From Collybiopsis luxurians FD-317 M1 (taxonomy: Eukaryota > Basidiomycota > Agaricomycetes > Agaricales > Omphalotaceae): a stretch of DNA of 64,000 bases. Positions 1 through 10,968 of this stretch are shown here, piece by piece. Below the pieces are notes generated by a model. It had not been told where the DNA came from, searched no databases, and saw only the letters and a list, made by a program, of their open reading frames with translations. Positions within the stretch are counted from its first letter, which is position 1, and every line of letters starts with the position of its first letter. The stretch lies in the NCBI GenBank assembly GCA_000827265.1, contig KN834835.1:75676-139675 (forward strand), read 5' to 3'. The position numbers were made by a program, and so were the translations under genes.

Positions 1-418
1 AAAAATAATTGAATACGAACAGAGCCGATTTCATTCACAATACCCGAGATATCGATTTGGCGACGCTTCAAGCCACTGAATGGATTCAGAAGGTTGGAGA
101 GCTGCGTGGCTGTGGTTTGCAGGGCACCGGTAACCTGATACACAAGAGGAGTGACATTTGCTTCGGTGGCATTTCCAGCCTGTTGCATTGCAGCTAGGAA
201 ACAATATCGTCAATTAAGATCTGGGCACAGGCCACTGAAAACCTACTAAGTTGAGGCTTGACTGTATTGAGGGTGTTCAAGAGTTGTCCGAGAATGGACT
301 CGACCTCAGCCCCCTGTCGTTTCTGCACGGTCTCGACTGGAGCTGCGATAGATGCAGAGGAGACAAGGCTCAAGGCAGCAAAGAGGAAGGAGAGAGCAAA
401 GAAACGAGCGAACAACAT
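1..418 (-). CDS. Small secreted protein, copy 1 (partial, 3' end outside window)
   Basis: The start codon is at 418-416. Exon 1 is 247-418 and exon 2 is 21-193, with an intron at 194-246 (gtaggt...ctag). A second intron begins at position 20 and runs off the window. The visible part encodes 115 residues: a hydrophobic signal peptide of about 25 residues, a KR pair near residue 34 resembling a Kex2-type processing site, then an amphipathic stretch with NAT and NVT glycosylation sequons. Intron positions and phases match the complete paralogue at 5517-6127, which supports the model. A TATAAAAG-like box lies near 464-472. I do not recognise a named domain. Many fungal small secreted proteins look like this, but no function can be assigned from sequence alone. 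Confidence 0.75.
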
Positions 419-529
419 GGCTAAGTGACAGTTGCTTGGGGTACATTTGCTTCAATTCCAAGCTTTTATACTCAGACAAGTATGCGAAGTACAGTTGGAG
501 ACCATCCCGGCACGCGCACCTACTCACAA

Positions 530-970
530 AAACTATGTGAACTTTGGGAAAGATCTGCCACAGTAACGCTGTTGAGAACATAATTTCTCTATTTTTAATT
601 CTGTAGTATACTATAGCATTGATACGAAGCATAAAAGGCTGCTAACATTTTGGCAGGTTTGTTGTGGCAGATCTTTCTCAAAGTTTCCAATGAAACTGCA
701 GAATTATAAGTTTAGAAATCACATTCTCAACAGCTTTGCTATAGTATCACTTACACTCGATACGAAGCGATACAAATGCTACTGGCATTTTGATCTGCTT
801 ACAACCATACAAAGCGATACTGACATTTTTGACTTGGCAGATCTTCCCGAAGTTCCAAAAATATTGCAGAGTTAAACGGATACAGTTTCCATTCTCGACT
901 ATACTTGATACGCAACGATACTGACAGTTTCGACAGCCTCGCTGTGGCAGATCTTTCCCGAAGCTTCCAA
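530..970. repeat. R1 dispersed repeat, copy beside secreted-protein copy 1
   Basis: The region contains several tandem, diverged versions of a block carrying TGGCAGATCTTTCCCAAAG-like motifs (near 543-562 in reverse, 664-684, 836-854, 945-965), mixed with AACAGCTTTGCT and GTATCACTTACA phrases. The same phrases recur at 4389-4850, 6199-6870 and 7090-7175. It lies just upstream of secreted-protein copy 1, as the 6.2-kb copy does for paralogue 2. No coding potential is evident. The family is unclassified. Confidence 0.6.
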
Positions 971-1800
971 CGCTTCTCGGCGGAGTCAGTCTCCCAAGGA
1001 AAAGTTCTACTCTTCAATAAATCAATCAAAATATTGAACGAATGTGACCATTTTGATGCATTTTCTTGCTCTGCTGATTTCCCGTCATTTGATGCCCATG
1101 TCAATGTCACCAAAAAGACAGCTGAATGATTTCTTCTCACACATTCCGAATTTTACGGCTGGGAAAATCCGGTACTTACACCATCGAGAAATTATCATTC
1201 GATTGCCACCCAACTGTCTCGTTCAGTGTCACAAAGGAAAGAGCATTGCAGCATAAAATGACTAGTATTCGCCAAACATTTTGTGGTCGTGCCGACCAGC
1301 GCGCACATAGAATCGTGTTAACCGCGCTGATCCTCATGTATGCCCCTGGCGACGCTCCAACCTGTCAAAGAATAGTCGGGCATCCCAATTCGCGACGTTG
1401 TTCGGGTTCCAGGTGATGGAGTATTTTCTTGTAGCATTTCATATATTAAGCATATATTCGAACGAAATTACGTTAGTATAAGATGGTATTGTAGTAATGT
1501 GTTTTTCTGTGTGCGGTAGTCGTTGGGTAGAGAAAAGAAGAGGGAGGAAAAAGGAAAGAAGTCGGGGAATTAGTGTGGAGACGAGTTCCTGCGAAGGAAG
1601 CACCGGAACCGAGGGAGGTACATAAGCGTAAAAGTTACTTTCTTTGGACTTAGTACTTAAGTAGAGGTAGCAGAATGAAGAAGAGGACGATTTTTGGCCC
1701 ACTGAGATTCTTATACCTGCGTGAGGAGGTCCGACGAGGCCTCCAGCATTAGTGTTCTTCGTGTTTGACTCTGCGATGACAGGGTAGTCCCTTTATTCTT
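971..1800. other. Intergenic, no supported gene
   Basis: Only short overlapping ORFs without recognisable features or convincing splice structure are present. I see no repeat match to the rest of the window. Confidence 0.5.
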
Positions 1801-1814
1801 ATTATCTCAACTTC

Positions 1815-2790
1815 CCTTACTCCCTTTTCCATCGTGTTCGGTTCCGAAGGACCGTTTACGCTTCCTCTTCTTGCCTTCCTCTCGACCGTGAACCCCCAGA
1901 ACCTTCCGAGGTTCAACTCCTTCTTCCACAATTTCACTCTCGTTGTCATATCATTTCCTAATTAATTCTCCTATTTGACTTGAGGCCCTGCCGTTTATGG
2001 AATAATGCTGCCACTTTACGGTTTCTTCTGCACAACCTTGTGCCCTGCTTCAATTTGAATCTTTTGACTGCACTAAATATTTTTCTCAGATATGAGTTAC
2101 ACTAACCAGCTAATAAAATCTCGGCAGGGCGGCTAAATCTCAGGTTTTAAACTGCTTGTATACGCTGAAGTCCGCGGACCCATTGTTTTGTTGTTTTCGG
2201 CATGCCATTCCGCCGGGCAGAATTTCTTCCACCTCCGGTGTGAGTAAACTGACGGAAATAGGCCCCAATACTTCTTCGTTCCTGTGACGTGCAATCAACC
2301 TGCAATATTTGAATTTGAATACTGCGAAGAACCACGGCCAACATACTCGCCGGACATCAAGATATGCACCTGACCTTGTACCGTCAATGATGGTGAACCG
2401 TGAAAGACAATTGGAAGGACTCGCCTCGGGAGACAGTTCATTATCAGTGTACCTGTGGGCGATATCACGCTCCACTTCTAGCTTGTATTTCTGTCCTTTG
2501 GATATAGATAGATACATCAGATACACAGCTCCGTAAGGACTCATGGGATACCACACGGTGTCCACTGGCAGCTGCATTACATCCCCGTTATCGCGTCTCA
2601 ACCGCAATAGCATGATAGACTAAAGCAAGAACAATGGTCAGTAATACTAGCATAACCGTGAGATGGCCAAGGGCCCGTATACATAGCATAGTAGGTCCAG
2701 ATACCGTAAGCATCTTTCTGGAGTGTGAAGCGCTTTCATCAAGCTGACGTGACCGTATTTTTCTTCTACTATCAGGACATACCATGACGT
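1815..2790 (-). pseudogene. Degenerate membrane-protein gene, tentatively seipin-like
   Basis: Read on the minus strand there is one transmembrane segment (about 2605-2680), then a region resembling a luminal beta-rich domain (about 2300-2580; phrases WYPMSPYGAVYL, GQKYKLEVE, YLDVRR). After a gap there is a basic and acidic tail (about 1817-1945; VEEGVEPRK, KKRKRKRSFG). No continuous model can be spliced: frames break near 2600 and between about 2140 and 1960. That gap contains a GGCCCTGCC / GCTGCCAC segment resembling repeats near 35.1 kb. The order TM, beta domain, charged tail recalls seipin (lipid-droplet biogenesis protein of the ER), but this rests on weak resemblance. It could be an unrelated broken gene. 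Confidence 0.25.
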
Positions 2791-4388
2791 CTGCGCATAC
2801 AGTGGATCAACTTTGACCAAGAACCTGAGTTTTGTCTTGCTGTTGCTGCTTATGCTCCCATGTACAGTGGGCCAAGAGCATCGATATAACCGCTATTTCC
2901 TTGAAACCCAATAGCTATATCCAAAGAGGGTCACCGTACATTGCTTTTTTATCTAAACGCTGAGTCCGTGCGAGTTTTTCAAATAGACCGAATTGTGGCC
3001 ACACTGTCTTCACAAAATATGTTTCAGGCACTGGCAGTTACCTGTCGAGATAATGATAATGGAAAAATTTTCCACCCTTTACTAGTCTGCCTCCCCAGCT
3101 CTTGGGCCAAATAGCTAAATCATAGTGCGGAACAGTCTAGGAAAGAAGGATGCTTCCAACTCTGCCGACTTACACGCATAATGTTACATCCGCTCCCGTT
3201 TGTTTGTCACTTTCACTGTTCTTCATTCGCGACCACGAAGATCCCTTACACTACTATCTTTCGTTCGCTCACCTCTTTTCAACCTCATTTTGAGGGGCAC
3301 TCGCTCTATTCCAGACCAAATTTAGGTGGATCGTTCATATAAAAGTATTCCATTGGTTTAGAAGGAAGTTTCACATTGAACAACCGAATTCATGCACTGT
3401 TACTACCAGCGTTACGAGGTAATACGAGTACGAATACAATTACATAGACGTATAATGTGAGCCCTAGCGCCTGGACTTGTGCCGCAATCATTCAACGATT
3501 ACAATGGAGTGGGTCACATTCACTGTCATCCGACTGAAAACTCTCAACTCGCAGATGCCCGTGGCCCTGTATGATCACTACTCATTATGGCTGGTCTTAT
3601 GGAGCAGAATATATAAGCTATAACCAAAATTCCAATAAGAGCGCAATTCAATGATCTTGTGGCAGCAGTCGAATATGAACCGGTTGCTGGATCGGCTGGT
3701 GAGAGTTCTAAATTGCTCTTTGTATTGACATAACTGCTCTGTTGATTTAGATATAGTATCTGCTCAATGGGAGCACTGAGCAAACATGGTTATTTATCCG
3801 GACAGAACCATTGAGTTCAATGCGGGTGAGTGACCGTAGTATTTTTTGGACACCTATACTCACTTCACTAGCAGGTCCGTCGAGTCTAGAAGATGTGCAA
3901 GAAGAAGATACCTTCTACACCCGTATGTTCTTTTCTTTTTGTCTTCTTTGTAGATACCAATTACCAGTCAAGGTTTTGGCCAAACCAACAACCCCATCCT
4001 TATTGATATTCCCATCACGCCTGTGTAACTCTGCAATGTTTGCAGTAATGATATCATTGCCTGTGGACATTACTCCGGCCCTGTTTCTTCAAGCCCAATG
4101 ACCCTTGTGGATGAGCAGACCACTCGACGTGAATGCAATTTGACTAGTTTACAGTTTTGGAATACCGAGTTAAAAATAACTAACTTGTCATCCAGGTGAT
4201 CACAAAACAGTTTGGCAACGGGCTGGCGCTCTAACCTATCGTAACCCGCCATTAATAGCTTGTTCACCAAGTACAGGGTTGCCTTAAACCGGCCGATGGG
4301 TCAATTCAAACCTGCTTGGGGTGCATAGTGTCAAATCTGTCAAAGATACTAGTAGTAAGTACCTTGGCTTCGCTCCTCATCAACTGTA
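2791..4388. other. Gene-poor stretch with possible exon debris
   Basis: A minus-strand ORF at 3544-3783 has one hydrophobic segment but no ATG. On the plus strand, 3790-4140 has plausible donor and acceptor sites and a cysteine-bearing reading phrase interrupted by a stop. Neither supports a gene model. The rest is AT-rich without recognisable features. Confidence 0.4.
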
Positions 4389-4850
4389 CATGGTACAGCA
4401 AAGCTGTCAAAAATACCAGTACCTTGGTTTTGCTCCTTAACAACTGGAGATGATACTATCAGCAAAGAGATCACATTCTCTTTGATCCTGTAATGGGATC
4501 CTTGGGAAACATCTGCCAGAGCAACCCTTCTGAGTCAAGAATCAAAATGTCAGTTTTGCCTCGTATCAAATGTAAATGATACTACAGTAAAGCTGTTAAG
4601 AATGTAATTCCCTGCTATTAATTCTACGGTCTCATTGGAAGCTTTGAGAAAGATATGTCACAGTAAAGCTGTCAAAATGTCATAGTAGCTTGGTCTCGCC
4701 TCTTATCAACTGTGAATCATACTTCCAACAAAAAGAATTACACTCTCAACAGCTTTAATGTTGCAGACCCTTCCCAAAGTTATAATTTTGGGCTCAGCCA
4801 AAAATAGTATTACGTGGTGAAATCTTTATTGCCAAACTGTCTGAGTATTA
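4389..4850. repeat. R1 repeat, left arm of an inverted repeat
   Basis: The reverse complement matches 6199-6784, apart from a 135-bp insertion in the right arm. Similarity runs through the GTCTGAGTAT..AAAG promoter phrase (left about 4832-4848, right about 6168-6190 in reverse). The left arm therefore carries a truncated copy of the promoter region of the secreted-protein gene, without its coding part. Confidence 0.7.
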
Positions 4851-5516
4851 AAGCTTGTATTGAACCTCGGCAGAGGCAGGATCCAAACATCATGGAACAT
4901 GTCCAAGGACCAATGATTATTTGTGGTATCTATGGAGTATTTATAGCATATCAGATACTCTTTGGAGCGGCTGAACAACAATCTAATGCTTTCGAATAGA
5001 AAAGAATTTTTAACCAAACTTTGATTCATCTTTGATAGCTATTAGAGGCATTATAATGAGTTACAAGAAGCTTCATGGCTAATGATTGACCAAAATATTT
5101 GCCGGATGTGCCGTGGCACTTTGCAGGTACTTCTGGCGGCCTTCCCACTGCTGCCATTAAAGCTTAGATTGGGGATCTTCTTGGAAGGCATTTCTGTCAC
5201 TGAAATGCTTCGACATCGACTGCTTAGATCATATAGATATTTTTGTTCTCAATTGACTAGAAGTTTCCTGAACCGCAAGGAGGCAGGTACATCCAGCCAA
5301 ATAATAAAGATCACTAGTAACTAAATACAATCCGGGGCATTTTTTTTTCGAGGTTATAAGAAAGAATCAAAGAGTTTCCAACATGTGTTGTTAAAGAAAA
5401 GAAAATGATGAAATCCCGTTAAAATTTCAGGCAGTGAGCTAAGAGTAGTAACCTCTATCAGTATTAATTCCGCGATTCAAGAAAGAGAGTAATGAGTCAT
5501 ACACCTCAATGGCAAC
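4851..5516. other. Intergenic, no supported gene
   Basis: Short ORFs only (for example 4814-4999 and 5082-5324), without recognisable domains. This is the 3' flank of the minus-strand gene at 5517-6127. Confidence 0.5.
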
Positions 5517-6127
5517 TCAGGCTCCCGGAATCAGACCCAATATAGCTTTCACGAAATTAAGGATGCTTGTAGCTGCCCCAAATGCATCACTGATAAACGT
5601 AATAAGGGTTTCAATATTCTGAACGGTGACAAAAGTTTGAAGAATGCTGATGATCTCCCCGATGACCTGCATCAAATTATTCTGTTAGAGGACCAACTTG
5701 AAGAGAGAAATGTTGACTACGAACACTGCTGATTTCATTGATAATGTCTGTGAGATCGTCCGATTGACGACGCTTCAAGCCACTGAACGGGTTCAGAATG
5801 TTGGCGAGTTGCCCGGCTGTGCTCTGTAGGGCACCAGTAACCTGATTGACAAGAGGAGTGACGTTCGCGTCGGTTGCATTTCCTGCCTGTTGAATTGCAG
5901 CTAGGAAAATATATATTTTCAATTAAGATTTGAGCACTGGTCTCTGGGAACCTACCGAGCTGAGGCTCGACTGTATTAAGGGTGCCCAATAATGTTTGGA
6001 GAATGGACACAACTTCAGCCTCCTGTCTTTTCTGCACGGTCTGGACTGGAGCTGCAATGGATGCAGAGAAGACAAGACCAAAGGTAGTAAAAAGGAAGGA
6101 GAGAGCAAAGAAGCGAGTGAACAACAT
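5517..6127 (-). CDS. Small secreted protein, copy 2 (complete)
   Basis: Three exons read on minus: 5956-6127, 5725-5900 and 5517-5681. The introns are 5901-5955 (55 nt) and 5682-5724 (43 nt). The total is 513 nt, 170 aa plus stop. Residues 1-25 form a signal peptide ending near SIAAP. A KR pair follows at about 34, then a mainly helical region with NAT and NVT sequons, a second KRR near the end of exon 2, and a hydrophobic helical C-terminus with no cysteines. The first 115 residues align with the partial copy at 1-418. A TATAAAAG-type box lies at about 6172-6179. The gene sits between the two R1 inverted arms. It is probably secreted and possibly Kex2-processed; no known family is recognised. 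Confidence 0.85.
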
Positions 6128-6171
6128 TGTTAAGTGACTGCTGCCTGGAGCCCATTTGCTTCAATGTCAAT

Positions 6172-6179
6172 CTTTTATA
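6172..6179 (-). promoter_or_regulatory. TATA-like box of secreted-protein copy 2
   Basis: Reads TATAAAAG on the minus strand, about 45 nt upstream of the ATG at 6127. The same phrase precedes copy 1 at about 464-472. Confidence 0.5.
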
Positions 6180-6554
6180 CTCAGACAGTTTGGCAATAGG
6201 GACCTCACCACGTAATACTATTTTTGGCTGAGCCCAAAATTATAACTTTGGGAAGGGTCTGCAACATTAAAGCTGTTGAGAGTGTAATTCTTTTTGTTGG
6301 AAGTATGATTCACAGTTGATAAGAGGCGAGACCAAGCTACTCTGACATTTTTGACGGCTTTACTGTGACATATCTTTCTCAAATTTTCCAATGAGACTGT
6401 AGAATTAATAGCAGGGAATCACATTCTTAACAGATTTACTGTAGTATCATTTACATTTGATAAGAGGCAAAACTGACATTTTGATTCTTGACTCAGAAGG
6501 GTTACTCTGGCAGATCTTTCCCAAAGATCCCAAAGATATTACAGGATCAAAGGG

Positions 6555-6689
6555 TGTTAGATGTGTGTAATGTGAAGCCACATCTGTTGAACTAAGAAGG
6601 TCAAGTAGCTCAGTTGGTTAGAGCACTGTCCCCGGAAAGTGGCAGGGACCTGGGTTCAATTCCCAGCTTGGTCATTATTTGTAACTCTT
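6555..6689 (+). mobile_element. Short tRNA-derived insertion (SINE-like) with 8-bp target duplication
   Basis: 135 bp flanked by TCAAAGGG at 6547-6554 and 6690-6697. The left R1 arm, near 4475-4490 read in reverse, has the uninterrupted site. The first about 44 bp contain a hairpin (AGATGTG...CACATCT), the middle is tRNA-like (6599-6673), and the last part is TTATTTGTAACTCT. There are no terminal inverted repeats. The size, tRNA core and target duplication fit a SINE-like retroposon. A retroposed tRNA precursor is the alternative. Confidence 0.65.
6599..6673 (+). tRNA. tRNA-like sequence, probably a tRNA pseudogene inside the insertion
   Basis: A 7-bp acceptor stem with one or two wobbles (GGTCAAG / CTTGGTC), a D arm with GCTC/GAGC, an A-box-like TAGCTCAGTTGG, and a T arm CTGGG-TTCAATT-CCCAG with a B-box-like GGTTCAATTCC. 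The anticodon arm is irregular: CTGTC/GGCAG encloses a 10-nt loop with no T at the position preceding an anticodon. I therefore do not assign an amino acid and regard it as tRNA-derived rather than functional. Confidence 0.55.
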
Positions 6690-6870
6690 TCAAAGGGAAT
6701 GTTATCTCTTTGCTGATAGTATCATCTACAGTTGATAAGCAGCAAAACTAGGGTACTGGTATTTTGACAGCTTTGCTGTGCCATGTGGCAGATTTTTCCC
6801 AAACTTTCATAATTTAATGAAAGTATAGAAATAAACAAAAATTATATTCTCAACAGCTTTACTGCGGTAG

Positions 6871-8967
6871 TAGGCTTTTGTAAACAGAGAAGCTAATGAT
6901 CGGTAGACTGATGTATATGTTGTCTGCTGATCATTCAAGCACTCTTGGGCAGGCATATTAAGCAAAGATCCCGCTATATTATTCTATTATTATAACCTTG
7001 GCAGAGAAAAGTCCCCTTTCGGGTCCAGGAAATTCGAATGAGTACAATTGCAACACAAGGAGCACCGAGGCAAAAGGTAAATCAAAACTGGTTTTTGGTA
7101 AATATATGAAGTAATATGAAGCTACTGACATTTGCGTCTCCTTCACTATGGCAGATCGTTCCCAAAGGCTTGATATCATTGGCAAAAGTGTCAATCCAAT
7201 GGGGTGCACAAAATAGTCTCAACTTGCTATTCGACAATTTGCTTTAACCCGACCTGCCTAGTAATTGAGACAAGGGCTGAACTGAGCTATGGGTCAATTA
7301 TTTCTGCCATTCAGTTCACATAATGTCACTTTAAATCCATCGTTCGGCAGCGCTTTATTTATTTCGGCCTAGCTTGAGCCTACAGCTTTTTTGAAAAAAA
7401 AACACTCCGATGGCCGGTTGATGTGGAATGGTAATACACAGATGTGAGAGAAACCAGTAAATATAGCGCAAAAGATGCGAAGAACTGACATGAGAGTCGA
7501 GACAGCTGAAATACCCATCAGCCTATCTAGAAGGACCCACATGTTAGGGTTTGGGGAACCCTCAAGCCCAACACCAAGAGATGTTCTAGCAGAGAAAATA
7601 TAGGAGTTGATTCGACTGAAGAGTCCACATGCGAACGCAGAGCATATATACAAGTCATTAATTCTATCCAATACAAATCAAAGACAGATCTGTGTAAATG
7701 CGATGATACTTGGAGCACCGAGCGCCCATGAATATAACAAAGTAACAAATACAGAAGTAGTAGGGACCAGGGTCAAGAAAACCAAGTGAGGACAAACAGG
7801 GTTGACAAATAGTGCGGAGTCAGAGGAGCCGTTAGACCATACATAATGTAGGCCGGTCTGATAATAGCTCCAATTTTGCTTTTTTCCTCTGTTTTATATG
7901 TGCACATCATTGATAACTACAGCAAAAATGGGTACTCGGTCAGTGTGATTCCTGTTTTTACAGATAAGCATCATTTGAAGTTGGTCTTACACTTGAGGGT
8001 CAATTAACTATTCCTGTCACGGTAAGAGTGCTGTACAGTTCATTTCTCACTCAACTCGACCAAGGCTTAACTGTTTTGTACTAGTTTTATGTTTTTGTTG
8101 TAACTTGGAGGGAATGGGTTCTATTACAGGAAAAAAAAAAGCTCGGAAAGGTGGCACACATGCTTGGAGCTCCTCATAACTGTGAATATCAATATGTAAG
8201 ACATACCTATCAATGACAAATTCACTGAGTCCTCTGTTGGGATAATCGTCGGAGTGGTCACTTGAGTAGACAGAGGATACGATTAACGAATATATTTCCG
8301 TTTGACCTCGTTGTGGGAGTAGAAGAGAGGCAAACGGATGGGCGAAAATACGACGTTACATGACTATATAGTAAGATCTATTTGAAATCAAGCTGCGTCG
8401 GGGAGAACCAACTCATTCAGTCCAGTGTGTGCATGAGTCACCGGCATATCAATGTCATAAAAGACCCTGTCCTACACAGAAGAACTAAAGTTCAAAATAT
8501 CTGTTTTCTGTTAACTGAATTTAATCTACATATTACACTATCCGTGTCTCTCTGAAGATAAGTATATTGACTTCTGAATGGCTTTGACTTCCATTGAAAC
8601 TCACAGCATTGTCAGTTCGAAATATCTTCTCCTTTTTGTAAGTATGACATCCAATTCAACCGATATCCATAAATATTTCACATGCATGGTACCCTATTCT
8701 GGTAATCGTTTGGGAAATTCTACACTATGTGAGACTCCCCATATCAACCGCACTAAGAAATACATTCAACCACATTTAGATGTCGGAAGACAGCTTGAAC
8801 GAATAATTAAGGGGCCAATCCGAAGCTCTACCTGCCATTCTGTACTTATTTCTATAGTTTGATAGGTGTTGTTACATTGAATAACTCGATAAAGAGGGTC
8901 ATGTCAATTCTCCTACAAGGCCATATATACTACAATATAATTGCCATGTGTACGCCGATATGTACTC
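6871..8967. other. Intergenic with a degenerate membrane-protein-like exon
   Basis: On the minus strand, 7370-7790 holds hydrophobic reading frames separated by an in-frame stop, with an arginine-bearing segment (SARTSLGVG) and a hydrophobic helix after it. The pattern recalls seven-helix membrane proteins common in Agaricomycetes, but the match is weak and no start or complete model is seen. The rest shows no gene. Confidence 0.3.
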
Positions 8968-10968
8968 TCATAATTCAACTCTATCATACACCCAACCCTC
9001 GAGCTCCCCTCGTCGAGAAATCTTAAACCCACCACGCCACAACTCGTTCAGAACACCCTTAGGGTCATACATCCTGCTAATCACCCCCATCTTTCTCAAC
9101 GCCTCTGGACTTGTCGAACGTTCCATGACCGATTGTGATCCCGATGCGTAGTTTGGGTAAATAAACGGATGAAATAATCCTCTCTTCCGGGCTTCGTCTT
9201 CAGCCCATTCCAATAGTGTCTCAGCATTCGTATTCATGACCTTGTCATCAGCTGGGTCAAGCCAGTCCGTGGTAATGACCATGACTGGAGTCGAACAATA
9301 TCAATCATTAAAGTGCACATTATGGATAAACCACATACCCCAAAGGTCCCCGGTTTCTTGTTTTAAACAACTCGGATTTTCTCCACGCTTCTGGACAGAA
9401 GAAGCCCCAGAGAATTTTTTCGGAATCGGCTGGATTGACACAGCCCAGTGTACTCCCGGATGATCATGATACGGTTCAAAGAGCTCAACCCCCTTCGCAT
9501 GCAGGTCCAAATGGAATTTCACATCTGGTTTATACGTCATCGAAAGCCATCGACTCCTACCATGTTTTCCCGGATCAGCCTCTTTGAACTCTTCCGTAAC
9601 GTCCACCAGATTCTTTATGCCCATCATATCTATCAAAGGCTTCGCCGTCGAATCCCGGAGATCATCCCAAAGAGGAGAGGGATACGGTACTGGCTTGAGG
9701 TACGTCTGAAGTGTCCAAATGATATAATCTTTCGCCTGAGGGTTCCACGCCAGACTCAACCCGAAAAACGCTTTAGGATCTTTATCAAAGTTCTTCGTGA
9801 ACGCTACGAGATGGTTGAGCAGGACTGGGGCGTCGTGTATTGAGAAAAACTGGGAGCCGCCCCAGACAGGTCCTTGCGGGTATGTGACCATGTCGAATCG
9901 GGTTACGATTCCGTAGTTCGTGCTTCCAAGTTTGAGTGCCCAGTACAAGTCAGAGTGTGATGAACCATTGGCGTTGATGATAGTGCCGTTGAACAGAACT
10001 ATTTCATAATTGAGAATGCTGTCGCTGCCGAATCCGTGCTCGGCAGAGTGGAATCCTATCCCACCTAGGATGATAATGCCATAAGATGATCAAGATTAAG
10101 AGAAGCAGCAATGATGCGACTAATCACCTCCAAGTAAAAACCCGCCAACCCCAACATCTCCAATCCTCCCACCGACCGTTGTCAAATTCTCCGGCTTCAA
10201 CACACGATAAACATCTCTCCACCTCACCCCAGCACTGAACGATACCGCCGCCTTGTCTTCCGACAATCTCACTCGCACACCGTCACCACCACGTTTACCA
10301 CTTTCGCTGCCCCGGTCCCCTTTCTCTTCTTCACCTCGCGCTTGTCCATCCTCGAGTACTAATTCCTGCAAATCAATGGTGAAGCCCTCCTTCCCAATAT
10401 TCGACGCTCCACTCCAAGCCATATGACCCCCGGTCCGTACAGCAAACTGACATCGGTTTTCATCTTGTGTCGCCATTGCTAGAATTTTCGCAACATCTGA
10501 AGGGCCTTTCGGAGAAACACGGCATGTAGGTGTCAGAGACGCTTGGGAGGCAGAGTAGTACGTGGATTGTTGGTCCTGATAAGTTCCCTGCGAGGAAAAG
10601 AAGGTTTGGGAGGGAAACGAGGCTGCCAGGAGGGAACACTGAATTCAAAAGGGAGCGAAGTGCAATTGATAGATGTATGAATGAATAAACGGGCAACGTA
10701 TGAGTAATCTTGGTGTACAACGAACGAAACAAAAATTGGAGGGACGTACACATTTTTCCGCTCCGATTCCAAAGTTTTCCGGGACGGAAAACGGAATCTG
10801 GTTAGCTGTACTTGAGCTAGCGGGGCGTACGATCACTAGCACCCCCAGTACGATCGCGAGGACGAGGCTGTAGACAGGACGAAAGCGAAAAATCCTTGCC
10901 GCATGTACAAGCACGAGCCTGTTCCACGCTAGCGGCAAGGCCGCAGCAGGTGGAGCCAAACGATCCAT
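8968..10968 (-). CDS. FAD-binding oxidoreductase, berberine-bridge-enzyme-like, membrane-anchored
   Basis: Four exons read on minus: 10750-10968, 10128-10638, 9339-10064 and 8968-9284. The introns are 111, 63 and 54 nt. The product is 590 aa. Family members oxidise alcohols, sugars or alkaloids with FAD and O2, usually in the secretory route. Residues about 30-52 form a hydrophobic anchor or uncleaved signal after a basic N-terminus. The PP-type FAD domain follows: RTGGH supplies the histidine expected to bind FAD covalently, and the GGGIGF...HGFG region follows. The second covalent cysteine of bicovalent members is not seen. The substrate domain leads to a C-terminal BBE segment with FIYPNYA and YDPKGV...GGFK. 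At 590 aa it is longer than the usual 450-550. A charged, low-complexity insert (about residues 150-175) lies just after the FAD-histidine region. The substrate is unknown. Confidence 0.88.

Larger units (their letters stand above)
6199..6870. repeat. R1 repeat, right arm of an inverted repeat
   Basis: Similar to the reverse complement of 4389-4850, then continues with extra R1 phrases to about 6870 (GGCAGATTTTTCCCAAAC at about 6786). It is split by the tRNA-derived insertion at 6555-6689, whose empty site is preserved in the left arm. A further R1 fragment is at 7090-7175. Confidence 0.7.

Noticed and set aside
6599..6673. Functional tRNA gene
   Set aside because: The anticodon arm has a 10-nt loop without the expected T before an anticodon, and the sequence lies inside a target-duplicated insertion.
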